Shown: positions 7,833 through 17,864 of the stretch, piece by piece
How positions within the stretch are numbered: the stretch's first letter is position 1
Layout: each line of letters opens with the position of its first letter
Origin: SABI01 sp963663665
GTDB taxonomy: Bacteria; Spirochaetota; Spirochaetia; Sphaerochaetales; Sphaerochaetaceae
Length of the DNA stretch: 64,000 nt
Reading direction: 5' to 3'
NCBI GenBank assembly: GCA_963663665.2
Contig: CAXXKP010000009.1
Location: 434,001-498,000, forward strand
Program-made: the position numbers and the translations under genes
The notes under the pieces: generated by a model
Told to the model about the DNA's origin: nothing
What the model saw: the letters and a program-made list of their open reading frames with translations, nothing else
The model's database searches: none

Positions 7833-10424
7833 ATGAAAAAAAACCTACGTGGTAAAATTAAAATCAAGGATACGGAGTATACCTATTACCCAATTAATGC
7901 TTATGGAATAGCACATATAAAAAAACTCCCGTATGTAAAGCGGATTCTCCTTGAAAACTTGATAAGGAATCAAAACAGAAGTCATGCAACTGAGAATCTC
8001 ATTAATTCTTTTGCACAGCAAAAGGATACTGGAGAAATTCCTTTTTACCCATACAGAATTTTAATGCAGGATTTTACAGGAGTCCCTGCTGTTGTAGACC
8101 TTGCGTCGGTGCGTGATGTTGTTGAAACTAAATATCACAGGGGGGCCATCGTTGACCCTCAAATTCCTGTTGATATCGTAATAGATCATTCCGTAGAAAT
8201 TATGTGTTCTGCCTCACCGGAATCTTTTACTTGTAATACACAAAAGGAGTATTCCCAAAATCATGAAAGATATCAGTTTCTCAAATGGGCATCTTCATCT
8301 TTTTCGAACATGAATATCGTACCACCTGATTCAGGTATTTGCCATCAGGTTAACCTTGAATACTTATCTCGTGTGGTAAGTGAAAAGGATAATACTCTCT
8401 TCCCAGATACACTTATCGGAACTGATAGTCATACGACAATGATTAATGGATTAGGAGTATTGGGCTGGGGAGTTGGGGGTATCGAGGCAGAATCTTCGAT
8501 GCTAGGCCTTGAATATACTCTTTCTGATATTCACGTTGTAGGAGTGAATCTCTGTGGAGAAGTTGATAGCTCATGCACCTCAACCGATATTGTTCTTTGT
8601 ATCACTGAATTTTTGAGAAAAGAGAAGGTAGTTGGCTCTTTCGTTGAATTTTTTGGAAAAGGATATTCTTCACTTTCGGTAGTAGACAGAGCAACCATTG
8701 CAAATATGTCGCCTGAGTATGGCTCGACTGGGGGATATTTCCCTGTTGATGAAAAGACCATTGAATACCTGCAACATACAAATAGAGAGGGGTTAGCAGA
8801 GATTGTCTCAGCTTACTGTAAGGTAAACCATATATATTATCAAAAAGACCAAGTGGCAACCTATGATAGAGTAGTAACATTTGACCTTTCGAGGGTTAAA
8901 AGAAGTATTGCAGGCCCTACTCGTCCTCAAGATAGAATCTCACTAGAAAACGTAAAAGAAAAAATCAGCCCATACTTCGAGAGTAATAAAGAAGGTAGAG
9001 GTAGCCTCGCTCACGGAGCTATTGCAATTGCCGCAATAACTAGCTGTACTAATACCAGTAATCCTCAGGTTATTATCGGTGCTGCTCTCCTTGCAAAGAA
9101 AGCTGTAAAAAAAGGGCTGTCAGTTCCCTCTTGGGTGAAAACAAGTTTTGCCCCCGGTTCTAAAGTAGTTACCGAGTATCTTACACTAAGTGGACTCATC
9201 ACCCCTTTGCAAGAACTTGGATTTTATGTTGATGCATATGGATGCACAACGTGTATAGGAAATAGTGGTCCTTTAAAAAAAGAAGCTGATGATGCGTACA
9301 ATGAAGGCATTCACTTAGCAGCTGTCCTTTCTGGAAATAGAAATTTTACTGGACGAATTCATCAGAAGGTTAAGGGAGCATTTCTTGCATCACCCCTTCT
9401 CGTTGTTGCATATGCGCTTATTGGAAATATTACAAAAGATATTTTCAAAGAGCCTCTTGGTAAGGATAAAGATAATAAGTTTGTATATCTGGATGATATC
9501 TGGCCATCAAAGGCAGAAATCGAGGCGATTGAACAAGCATATATCACGAAAGAACTTTATCAGAGAGTCTATGAAGGAATCTATCTTGGGGATAAAAAAT
9601 GGAATACTTTGGAAATGGAAAAAACACTACTGTATACTTGGAATGAGAAATCGACCTATATTAGAAAAGCTCCATTCTTTGATACTATCGGTGAAAAGGA
9701 ACAGACGATAAAACCAATATATTCAGCTCGCATTCTTGCTCTCTTTAAAGATAGCATCACGACCGATCACATATCTCCAGCAGGCGCAATCAATTCTTCT
9801 TACCCTGCCGCCTCATATTTGTTTGATAATGGAGTTAAGGAAGAAAATTTTAACTCCTATGGCTCAAGGCGGGGAAATGCAGAGGTGATGATGAGAGGCA
9901 CTTTTGCAAACACTAGGATTCACAATGAACTGAATGATGAAAAAGAGGGAGGCTATACCACAAAATATCCCGAAAATCAGGTAGGATATTTCTACGATAT
10001 TTCAAATCAATATAAAAAAGAAAATACTCCTCTTATTATAATCGCTGGCAAAGAATATGGGACAGGATCAAGTAGAGATTGGGCAGCAAAAGGGACCTTT
10101 CTCTTAGGGGTAAAATGTGTTATTGCGCAATCATTTGAACGAATTCACAGAAGTAACCTTATTGGAATGGGTATTCTTCCACTTGAATTCCTCAATGGAC
10201 AGAATGCATCTACAATCGGGATATGTGGAGATGAGCTCTTCGATGTCTACATCGATAACAATCTCAAAGTGAAACAATCTATAGAAGTCACCATGACTCG
10301 AAGTGATAATTCTTCAGAGTGTTTCACCGTACTATGTAGAATCGACAATCAAGCTGAACTCTCCTATGTGAAACAGCAAGGGATCCTCGTATATGCAACG
10401 AATCAATTACTTACAACTTTATAG
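7833..10424 (+). CDS. acnA: Aconitate hydratase, AcnA/IRP1 type
   Basis: 863 residues, close to the usual AcnA length, with AAGGGTAA before the ATG. It interconverts citrate and isocitrate in the cytoplasm. Signatures are clear: GTDSHTTMINGLGVLGWGVGG, the Fe-S ligand cysteines in ITSCTNTSNP and GCTTCIGNSG, TTDHISPAGAI, GSRRGNAEVMMRGTFAN and GKEYGTGSSRDWAAKGT. It belongs to the AcnA branch by domain order (swivel domain at the C-terminus). No citrate synthase or isocitrate dehydrogenase lies nearby; the oxidoreductase at 42.8-45.6 kb could extend the route past 2-oxoglutarate. It may be co-transcribed with the upstream peptidase gene. Its end overlaps the convergent sucrose gene by 22 bases. 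Confidence 0.96.
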   Translation: MKKNLRGKIKIKDTEYTYYPINAYGIAHIKKLPYVKRILLENLIRNQNRSHATENLINSFAQQKDTGEIPFYPYRILMQDFTGVPAVVDLASVRDVVETKYHRGAIVDPQIPVDIVIDHSVEIMCSASPESFTCNTQKEYSQNHERYQFLKWASSSFSNMNIVPPDSGICHQVNLEYLSRVVSEKDNTLFPDTLIGTDSHTTMINGLGVLGWGVGGIEAESSMLGLEYTLSDIHVVGVNLCGEVDSSCTSTDIVLCITEFLRKEKVVGSFVEFFGKGYSSLSVVDRATIANMSPEYGSTGGYFPVDEKTIEYLQHTNREGLAEIVSAYCKVNHIYYQKDQVATYDRVVTFDLSRVKRSIAGPTRPQDRISLENVKEKISPYFESNKEGRGSLAHGAIAIAAITSCTNTSNPQVIIGAALLAKKAVKKGLSVPSWVKTSFAPGSKVVTEYLTLSGLITPLQELGFYVDAYGCTTCIGNSGPLKKEADDAYNEGIHLAAVLSGNRNFTGRIHQKVKGAFLASPLLVVAYALIGNITKDIFKEPLGKDKDNKFVYLDDIWPSKAEIEAIEQAYITKELYQRVYEGIYLGDKKWNTLEMEKTLLYTWNEKSTYIRKAPFFDTIGEKEQTIKPIYSARILALFKDSITTDHISPAGAINSSYPAASYLFDNGVKEENFNSYGSRRGNAEVMMRGTFANTRIHNELNDEKEGGYTTKYPENQVGYFYDISNQYKKENTPLIIIAGKEYGTGSSRDWAAKGTFLLGVKCVIAQSFERIHRSNLIGMGILPLEFLNGQNASTIGICGDELFDVYIDNNLKVKQSIEVTMTRSDNSSECFTVLCRIDNQAELSYVKQQGILVYATNQLLTTL

Positions 10425-12571
10425 TGAATAAGCCCCTCAATGAGCCCTTTAGCATGAGAATCTTTAGCTAGGTAGATATGCCGCTTCTTAGCTATCCTAT
10501 CAAGAGATTGTTCTCTGTTTGCGACAACAATTCCTTTGAAAGGTTTAATAAGCATATCTGCATCATTTCCAGAATCTCCTGCACTGATAACAGTAGATGG
10601 ATCAAGTTTCCATTTCCAAGCAATATATTTCAACGCCAATCCTTTGTTTGCTCTATATGGAAGAATGTCGAGGAATGAATCGTGAGAATAGATAGCATTA
10701 TGAGGACATTTTGCTTCTAATAAACGATTTTTAACCTCACTCTTTATCTTAAGAATATCTGCACCTACCTCAATATCATAACTCACTTTATACTCTCTTA
10801 TTCCGCCATCTTCGGCTTGGAGAGTGAGGAACTCTACATTTCTTAAGGTTTCAATGATTCTATCCTTATACCATCTCCTTCGAATATGAGCTGCCCATCC
10901 TTTGTCAGGAAGCAATGATTGACCATAATAAATTTCTGACCCCACACTTGTGATGTAGATATCGACGTCAAAAATTGAATGTGCTTCTAGAATCCTTTTA
11001 GCAGATTCAATACTTCTCCCTGTAGCTACTCCAAACCCTAGTGATTCAGAGTTTTTCTGTAACAGTGAAGTGAAATCATTAATTGCTTCATCATTTCCCG
11101 TAATTGTATTGTCTATATCGCTCATCAAAAGGTAGTTAATACTCTTCATTCTTTCAGCGAGGCTTTTAGTATTCTTCTCACTTTTTGCTTTAATTCTCTC
11201 TTTAGTTCCAATTACTTGTGTAAGTGTTTTAAAATATAAATCTACATGACGTTTCCAAGTATATACCTCACGTATTTTTTCTACCCCATTTTTTGATAGT
11301 TCATCCCATACACTCTTATCAGTGAGAATTTTTTTTATTGCATCATGAATTTGTGCATCAGAATCTATATCAACAAGGATCCCACTATGACAATTCTTGT
11401 ATATGTCTTGAACACCACCCTTATCTGTTCCAATAAAGGGAAGGCCCACACTGCTTGCTTCTATAAAAGTAAGCCCAAAGTTTTCTAAAGCAGCCGCAGA
11501 AATGAACAAGCCTCTTTTTAATGCAGCGATTCTATACATTTCTGGTACATCAGTTTGAGGGTTATGATGCTTTGGTATAGCCATCTTTCCATATAGATCA
11601 TAACGATCCATGAGAAGGAGCATATCGGTGAGGACATTTTTTTCTCCCTCTTCCATCGAGTTAATATCTTCTCGAATCCCTGCAAAAATCGCAAGGTTTG
11701 CTATGGCTTGAAGATCTTTGTTTGTGCCATATATTTGAATCAATTTATCAATATTCTTTCTTGCCTCAGGACGACATAAAGCAAGAATAATTGGTTTATC
11801 TGGGTTTGTCAGGAATCTATTTATCTCACTTACCATATTATATTGGGCTAATTTCTGCTCTTCAGATATTTCGCCAGAAGCTATTTCATAGTAATAGTAG
11901 GGAAAGAATATATCGAGTTCCACTCCCGGTGGGATAACGGTAAACTTTTTTTCATCTCGCATCTTATAGGCACTGTATAGCTCATCTTTTTCATAGTAAG
12001 TACTTGTGATTACACAATCTGCGAGACGAAGGTTTCTCTCTTCTTGCTGAATTCGTGTATGAATTTTGTAATAGTCTTCAATCTTTTCTTCACTTACTCC
12101 TTGAGCACGCAAATACTCTAGCTTATTTCTTCCAAGTGAATGCCCAGTAAACACGAGTGGTATATTAAAATAAGTTGCTATCTCACTCGCAATATATCCG
12201 CCATCTGCATAATGGCCATGAATCACATCAGGAATTTTCTTTTGTGTAACAAAATATTCAATGAGAGCATCAACAGCTTCATCAAGATAGGGCCAAAGCT
12301 TCTCTTTTCTGATGTATTGACTACCACCACAGCCAATTCTCACTAATTTTACTCTATCTCCAATCTCTTCTATTTTAGCATTATAATCTTGTGACAACCT
12401 TTTATCATCGATTCTCCTCGTGAAGATTTCGACGGTGGCATCCTCTCTCCTAGAAATCTCTTTTGCAAGATCTATGACATAGCGAGTTTGTCCGCCAGTG
12501 TCAGCATCTCTTCCCATTTCGATATTATCTATTCTCATGAGGCCATGAATATTAACCATAGCTATATACAT
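10403..12571 (-). CDS. Bifunctional sucrose-phosphate synthase / sucrose-phosphatase
   Basis: 722 residues, the size of cyanobacterial-type SPS, with AAAGGAG seven bases before the ATG. The N-terminal part (about 1-460) is a GT-B family 4 glycosyltransferase: GRDADTGGQTRYVIDLA, HGHYADGGYIA, FTGHSLGRNK and the donor-site EASSVGLPFIGT. The C-terminal part (about 475-722) is an HAD phosphatase of the SPP type with MSDIDNTITG, ATGRS and AGDSGNDADML. Both catalytic Asp residues of motif I are present, so the phosphatase half looks active. One protein could therefore make sucrose from UDP-glucose and fructose-6-phosphate, probably as a compatible solute. Confidence 0.92.
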   Translation of the reverse strand: MYIAMVNIHGLMRIDNIEMGRDADTGGQTRYVIDLAKEISRREDATVEIFTRRIDDKRLSQDYNAKIEEIGDRVKLVRIGCGGSQYIRKEKLWPYLDEAVDALIEYFVTQKKIPDVIHGHYADGGYIASEIATYFNIPLVFTGHSLGRNKLEYLRAQGVSEEKIEDYYKIHTRIQQEERNLRLADCVITSTYYEKDELYSAYKMRDEKKFTVIPPGVELDIFFPYYYYEIASGEISEEQKLAQYNMVSEINRFLTNPDKPIILALCRPEARKNIDKLIQIYGTNKDLQAIANLAIFAGIREDINSMEEGEKNVLTDMLLLMDRYDLYGKMAIPKHHNPQTDVPEMYRIAALKRGLFISAAALENFGLTFIEASSVGLPFIGTDKGGVQDIYKNCHSGILVDIDSDAQIHDAIKKILTDKSVWDELSKNGVEKIREVYTWKRHVDLYFKTLTQVIGTKERIKAKSEKNTKSLAERMKSINYLLMSDIDNTITGNDEAINDFTSLLQKNSESLGFGVATGRSIESAKRILEAHSIFDVDIYITSVGSEIYYGQSLLPDKGWAAHIRRRWYKDRIIETLRNVEFLTLQAEDGGIREYKVSYDIEVGADILKIKSEVKNRLLEAKCPHNAIYSHDSFLDILPYRANKGLALKYIAWKWKLDPSTVISAGDSGNDADMLIKPFKGIVVANREQSLDRIAKKRHIYLAKDSHAKGLIEGLIHYKVVSN

Positions 12572-12619
12572 ACTTAAACTCCTTTAAGTTCTTATACTAT
12601 CATCACATATTAGGCAATA

Positions 12620-12650
12620 AGTGTCAAATTAGTGTTAATGAGTGTTAATT
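12620..12650 (-). promoter_or_regulatory. Three phased direct repeats upstream of the sucrose gene
   Basis: On the + strand AGTGTCAAAT, AGTGTTAATG and AGTGTTAATT begin at 12620, 12631 and 12641, spaced 11 and 10 bases, i.e. one helical turn apart. They lie 50-80 bases before the sucrose gene start and run into the uspA stop. Read on the minus strand the copy nearest the gene contains TTGACA, which could be a -35 element. A role as operator is inference. Confidence 0.4.
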
Positions 12651-13511
12651 TTGTGGCAATAATAAGACTGATTTTGGTGAATGTCGCCCTATATAAAGAG
12701 AGGGACAAGACGCGAAAATTTCTTTAAAAAAAGAGGATCCATGCGTTCCTAAAACAACTAAGCTACTCTCTTCGTGATGTATAAAGTTTGCAATCTCTAC
12801 ATGTATCGAGCCATGTAAGATTAAAGATGATACATCACTCACTCCAATAGATCTCACTTTTTGTTCCATCACTGAAAGTCGTTGTTTTGAAATAGTGATA
12901 AGATCTTCAAGCTTCTCTTTTCTCTTTTCATCAAGGTGGCTCTCATCTACCACATGGATGAGAGTAATCCTCTTACTCAATCCTCCGCTCATATGAAGAA
13001 GAAATGATTCAAATACCGAACTAAAGGAGGATGAAAAATCAACACATAATACAACATGATTCAATAATCCCTTATGACTTATACACAACAAGCCTTCTTC
13101 ATTCAAAAAAATTCGTACGATAAGGAGCGGAGTAACTGTGTGACGCATAATCTCTTGAGCAACACCTCCTAAAAAGGCTCCTTTTATCAAAGACTGCCCC
13201 ATTGAACCAACAACAACAAGATGAATATTCTTGTCTCGAGCAATCTGACGAATTACACTAGCAGTATTTCCCGGCAATACTACTACCTCCACCTTAAAAC
13301 CAAGGGAAATGAGGATATCTCGCTGTCTTTCAAGCATCTCTTGTTGAATTGAAATAATGTATGGAAATACTTCACTTGCAATCTCTTGGTAGTCTGGACA
13401 CTGGAGTAATACAATAGAAGTAATTTGAAGGGAATTAAGTAGGGATAGATGTTCTACCATACACAGTGAGGCATCAGATAAATCAGTTGCAACAATTGCT
13501 CGTTCATTCAT
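12645..13511 (-). CDS. Tandem UspA-domain universal stress protein
   Basis: 288 residues from the ATG at 13511; a longer frame starting at 13577 lacks family similarity. Two Usp domains follow each other (about 1-140 and 150-288). The first contains VVVGSMGQSLIKGAFLGG, which fits the G-2x-G-9x-G nucleotide-binding loop; the second has VVLGTHGSSFFKEIF, without the last glycine at the expected spacing, so it may bind ATP poorly. Soluble and cytoplasmic. Usp proteins respond to starvation or stress, often through ATP binding. It precedes the sucrose gene by 73 bases on the same strand and may be co-expressed with it. Confidence 0.88.
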   Translation of the reverse strand: MNERAIVATDLSDASLCMVEHLSLLNSLQITSIVLLQCPDYQEIASEVFPYIISIQQEMLERQRDILISLGFKVEVVVLPGNTASVIRQIARDKNIHLVVVGSMGQSLIKGAFLGGVAQEIMRHTVTPLLIVRIFLNEEGLLCISHKGLLNHVVLCVDFSSSFSSVFESFLLHMSGGLSKRITLIHVVDESHLDEKRKEKLEDLITISKQRLSVMEQKVRSIGVSDVSSLILHGSIHVEIANFIHHEESSLVVLGTHGSSFFKEIFASCPSLYIGRHSPKSVLLLPQN

Positions 13512-13666
13512 CAGAACCTCCCTTATAATACAAAAAGGGTTCTTCTTTAGTATAATGTACATATATGAAAAATTCAAAGTAGTTTCTCGTATATCTTCCT
13601 CAGGTTGTAAACACTAAAGGGGTATGATATCCTTTTCATCTAAACATTCAAGGAGCATAAAACAAC

Positions 13667-14746
13667 ATGTCTTCACCATTCTTCAAGACAATAAAGTATG
13701 TAATATTACTTCTCATCCTTGGTTCGATTGCATATCTTTTTGTATTCCTCTCAAAGACTCCATCAATGATGGAAACGGAGAGTATCATCCCTGTAGTGAT
13801 AGAAAAAGTAGAAAGAGGAAATCTATCCTTATCTCTTTCAACATATTCATATATTGAATCAAGATCAGTTATTCCAATATTACCTTTAGTAAGTGGACAG
13901 GTATTACAGCATTATGTAGAAATAGGGGACTCAGTCGAAAAAGGAGACCCCATCTCATCCTTAGATGATGAAATCTATGTACTAAATGAAAAAACTGCAA
14001 AAGCTTCATATGAGTTGGCTTTTTCGTCCTTTGAAAGGACGAGGAACCTCTGGGAATCAGACTCAATCTCGAAACAGGTGTATGACGAAGTGAAAGGGAA
14101 ATATGAAATTGCAAAAAGCCAATATGAATTAGCCCAAACTCAAAGAGGATATACAGTAGTAAAAAGTCCTATTAAAGGGACTATTATTGCAAGCAATGTC
14201 CATGAAGGATCCTTTGCTCAAGTCGGGACTCCTATTGCAGTAGTGAGTGATTTAGACGATATCATTATCAAAATAACTTTACCATCTAAGTATTATCAAA
14301 CAATAAAGGAAAATGAAGATACAATAAAAGTTTATATTGAAAATGTGGAGGAGAATGGCAAAAAAAATGATATACCTTTCATAATTGAAAGTGTATCTCC
14401 TTTAATACAGCCAAAAGATGCCTCTTTCACAATTATATGTTCACCCCAAAATAATGATTCAATTAATGTAATAGTAGGTTCCTATGTGGCAATCCGTGTC
14501 ATCTATAGGGAGTACAAAGATGTACTCCTTTTCCCACAGGAGTCTGTTGCTATGGATTCTACAATCTACACATATGATGAAGAAAGTAAGCGTGTAACAC
14601 TTCATTCAATTAAAAAAGAGATTGAGAATGATCAATATTTCATTCTTGATGAGTCTTTTAAAGATTCTTGGGTTGTCATTGAAGGGGCTTATCTTTTGCA
14701 TGATTCAGATATAGTGAATGCTCAGGTGAAAGATGAATATCTCTAA
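13667..14746 (+). CDS. RND efflux periplasmic adaptor (membrane fusion protein), system 1
   Basis: 359 residues. A single N-terminal membrane anchor (about 8-25) is followed by a biotinyl-lipoyl half (VSGQVLQHYVEIGDSVEKGD), a coiled-coil hairpin (about 95-140), the returning lipoyl half (VKSPIKGTIIASNVHEGS) and a beta-barrel with membrane-proximal domain. This adaptor links the inner-membrane pump to the outer-membrane channel. It overlaps the next gene by 14 bases, so the two are translationally coupled. AAGGAG lies about 11 bases before the ATG. No lipobox is present, unlike the adaptor of system 2. Confidence 0.9.
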   Translation: MSSPFFKTIKYVILLLILGSIAYLFVFLSKTPSMMETESIIPVVIEKVERGNLSLSLSTYSYIESRSVIPILPLVSGQVLQHYVEIGDSVEKGDPISSLDDEIYVLNEKTAKASYELAFSSFERTRNLWESDSISKQVYDEVKGKYEIAKSQYELAQTQRGYTVVKSPIKGTIIASNVHEGSFAQVGTPIAVVSDLDDIIIKITLPSKYYQTIKENEDTIKVYIENVEENGKKNDIPFIIESVSPLIQPKDASFTIICSPQNNDSINVIVGSYVAIRVIYREYKDVLLFPQESVAMDSTIYTYDEESKRVTLHSIKKEIENDQYFILDESFKDSWVVIEGAYLLHDSDIVNAQVKDEYL

Positions 14747-17700
14747 AATTTCAGTAACCCATCCATCTCGTGTGGCAATGCTTCTCATTGTTCTCCTTGT
14801 TTTTGGCATCATTTCATCCTTTGACATGAACATCGAATTTATGAGTGATATCTCCCTACCAACAATTGAGGTTATAACTTACTACCCTGGGTCTGGGGCA
14901 GCAGAGATTGAACGAGATATCACCAATATATTGGAAAAAGAATTTATTACCCTTCCCAATTTCTCTTCTATTAGTAGCTCTAGTACAAATTTTGTTAGCT
15001 GGGTGACCATTACGTTCACTGATGGGATAGATCCTTATGACATGTTAGAAGAGGTCCGTTATCGTATCCGCAATCTTACAGAGGCACTTCCTAATAATCT
15101 TACAAGAGACCCTGTTGCAGTAGTAGGAGATGCCTCTATGATTCCTGCATTTTCATTTAGCCTCTCTGGTGTTACTGATAGCTATCAATTAACCACTTTT
15201 GCTCATGAAACTCTCATACCAAGTATCACAAAGATTAAAGGAGTTGCTGAAGTTGAAGTTATTGGAGGGAAGGAGAAAGAAGTAAGAGTGAGATTAAAGA
15301 CTGAAGATCTATATAGTCAGAAAATTTCTGCTATTGAGGTCATGCAGGCTTTACAAAACTCTAACATACTTCTTCCATTACAGACTGCTACCTTTCAAGG
15401 AAAGGAGGCAGTACTACAATTTGATGGGAGAGTCAATGATATTGAAGCACTTAGAGAAGTCGCTGTTGGAATAAACGATTTCGGTTCTGTTGTCACCTTA
15501 GGTGATGTTGCAACCGTTACACTTGCAGAAAAGAGGAGTGATGTTTATGTAGATGGAACACAAGATTCGGCACTTCTCATAAATGTGACAAAGAGAAAAG
15601 ATGGCAACACGATACAGATTGCTAATGAGATTAGATCCCTTTTAGAGGGAAATTTGTTTGCACCCCCCTCCCCCTATTCATATCAAATTATAAGAGATGA
15701 TTCCTCAACTGTTTTAGCATCACTGTTTACAGTAATTCGTAGTGGCTTGTTCGGAATCATTATGGCTATATTTGTTATCCTATTCTTTTTAGCCGATATC
15801 AGAGCAACTTTCACTATTGCACTCTCTGTCCCGCTAAGTATTCTATTTACTCTTATAGGAATGAGACTCTTAAATATCAGCATTAATATCATGAGTTTAT
15901 CAGGGATGGTCATAGCTCTTGGAATGGTAGTAGATGCCTCTATTGTTATGTTAGAACACATTATTAAAGAATATGATGAGAAAAGGGGAGAGAATATTGA
16001 TACAATTATAATCAATGCCTCGAAGGTGATTACTGCCCCTATTCTAGCTAGTACAACAACAACTATTGCTGTTTTTGTTCCTCTTTCGTTATTGACAGGA
16101 ATCATCGGCTCCATCCTACGAGATGTATCGCTTACGTTAATCCTTTCACTGACAGCATCTTTTCTCGTAGCAGTCATCGTGGTTCCTTTCATCCTCCATT
16201 TTGTTCTTAGAAGGGAAAATAGAATCCTTCATGCTCTCTCATTTTTTCAATCAATCATGCGCATTCTCACATCTTTCTACCAGAGAGGACTCAAATGGGC
16301 TCTTCAACACCGCCTCTTTATTTTTATAATTGCTCTTTGTGCACTTACTGCATCAATTCTTGCTATCAGTTTACTCGGGATAACATTTATTCCTAGTACT
16401 GATACAGGTGAATTTTATATCGATATTACCTACGAGGAGGGAGTTGGTGTTGATGAGACCCGAGCAAGAAGTCTTGAGGCTCTCAATATAGTAAGAAATG
16501 AAGTGAAAGAGAGTACTTCCATCACCCTCATTTCAGGAAGTAATTCAGGATATGGTTTTAATAGTCCAAATCAAGCAAACATGCGAGTTCTATTGACCCC
16601 AGTAGATGCGAGAGAGAGATCTATTTCTACAATTATCACGAGAGTTCAAGATTTATTAAATGAGAATCTAATATCTGCTAAAGTGAAGGTGACCAACGGA
16701 GGTTTTGATAAACTCGTAGGATTTGTCTCTGATGGAGGAGGATATGCGCTTACTCTCGAAGGAGAGGATCTCCTCCTCTTGTATAGCACAGCTGTTAATA
16801 TTGAACAGGTCCTCAGTAAAGAAAAAAGTGTATTAAGTACGTCTATTAATACGACCTATGACTCTAGAACACTTGATTTATTAGTTAAACAACATCTTAT
16901 GGCCTCTTTAGGAATTAGTAGCATGGAAAGCGGTATTACAAGCACTCTACTTTTTAGTGAAATGGAAGTTGGTGAGCTAAAAGGGATTGGAGATGTAGTA
17001 TACCCAATCTTCATCGATTCTGATATTGGGCAGGTTCCTTTCACATCATCAACTCTTATCAATGCAAAGATTATTACTCAAGATGGTAGAGAAATTTCAT
17101 TTGCATCATTTAGTGATGTGGCAGAGGAAAAATCTGTGAATAGGATTAATCATAAAGAGAGAATGAATACTATCACAGTTAGTGCGACCTTAGCTTCTGA
17201 AGATACAAAGGAGGTAAACAGTGCAATGAACGAATACCTGTTGAATAACCCTTTACCTCATGGAATCAATCCTAGTAGTGGGGGACTCATTGAATTAATA
17301 AAAGATTCAATTAAGCCAATGATAACGGCTCTCCTTGTTGCTATCTTTTTGGTATATACAGTGATGGTAATACAGTTCGAGTATTTCAAACAACCACTAA
17401 TCGTGATGGCTTCTATTCCATTCACCCTCATCGGTGTAATTCTTGGTCTTCTAATTTTCAATTCATCCATATCATTGCTCTCTTTTATGGCTATTATTGC
17501 CTTATCTGGAATGGTCGTAAATAATGGGATTCTTCTCATAGAGTCAATAAATATTAAGATGAGAGAATATGAAAAAGAACAAAGCCTTGAGAAAGAGAGA
17601 GAAAGAATCATACGTGCCATTAGTGTTGCAAGTGCAGAAAGATTAAGACCTATTTTGATGACGACACTCACAACTATGCTTGGGGTTATCCCAATGGCTT

Positions 17701-17864
17701 TAGCAAAAGGGGAAGCTTCAAGTTTATATGCACCTTTAGGACAAGCTATTGTTGGTGGGCTGATTAGTTCGACCCTACTCACCCTTTTCATTATCCCTAT
17801 ACTTTATGAGATGAATGAAATGAATAATCTAAAGAAACATGTTGGAAAGAGGAAAAAGATATGA
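14733..17864 (+). CDS. RND (HAE-type) efflux transporter, system 1
   Basis: 1043 residues, the standard length for AcrB-like pumps: two repeats of six membrane helices with large periplasmic loops. The proton-relay helix reads GMVIALGMVVDASIVMLEH, so the first Asp of the AcrB DD pair is kept and the second is Ala. The end of the second repeat carries the typical RLRPILMTTLTTMLGVIPMA. It exports drugs, lipids or other amphiphiles using the proton or sodium gradient; the substrate is unknown. It overlaps the adaptor upstream and, by ATGA, the lipoprotein downstream. Confidence 0.93.
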   Translation: MNISKISVTHPSRVAMLLIVLLVFGIISSFDMNIEFMSDISLPTIEVITYYPGSGAAEIERDITNILEKEFITLPNFSSISSSSTNFVSWVTITFTDGIDPYDMLEEVRYRIRNLTEALPNNLTRDPVAVVGDASMIPAFSFSLSGVTDSYQLTTFAHETLIPSITKIKGVAEVEVIGGKEKEVRVRLKTEDLYSQKISAIEVMQALQNSNILLPLQTATFQGKEAVLQFDGRVNDIEALREVAVGINDFGSVVTLGDVATVTLAEKRSDVYVDGTQDSALLINVTKRKDGNTIQIANEIRSLLEGNLFAPPSPYSYQIIRDDSSTVLASLFTVIRSGLFGIIMAIFVILFFLADIRATFTIALSVPLSILFTLIGMRLLNISINIMSLSGMVIALGMVVDASIVMLEHIIKEYDEKRGENIDTIIINASKVITAPILASTTTTIAVFVPLSLLTGIIGSILRDVSLTLILSLTASFLVAVIVVPFILHFVLRRENRILHALSFFQSIMRILTSFYQRGLKWALQHRLFIFIIALCALTASILAISLLGITFIPSTDTGEFYIDITYEEGVGVDETRARSLEALNIVRNEVKESTSITLISGSNSGYGFNSPNQANMRVLLTPVDARERSISTIITRVQDLLNENLISAKVKVTNGGFDKLVGFVSDGGGYALTLEGEDLLLLYSTAVNIEQVLSKEKSVLSTSINTTYDSRTLDLLVKQHLMASLGISSMESGITSTLLFSEMEVGELKGIGDVVYPIFIDSDIGQVPFTSSTLINAKIITQDGREISFASFSDVAEEKSVNRINHKERMNTITVSATLASEDTKEVNSAMNEYLLNNPLPHGINPSSGGLIELIKDSIKPMITALLVAIFLVYTVMVIQFEYFKQPLIVMASIPFTLIGVILGLLIFNSSISLLSFMAIIALSGMVVNNGILLIESINIKMREYEKEQSLEKERERIIRAISVASAERLRPILMTTLTTMLGVIPMALAKGEASSLYAPLGQAIVGGLISSTLLTLFIIPILYEMNEMNNLKKHVGKRKKI

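Noticed and set aside
15683..16192. A 169-residue minus-strand frame inside the RND pump gene
   Set aside because: Antisense shadow of strongly conserved transporter codons.
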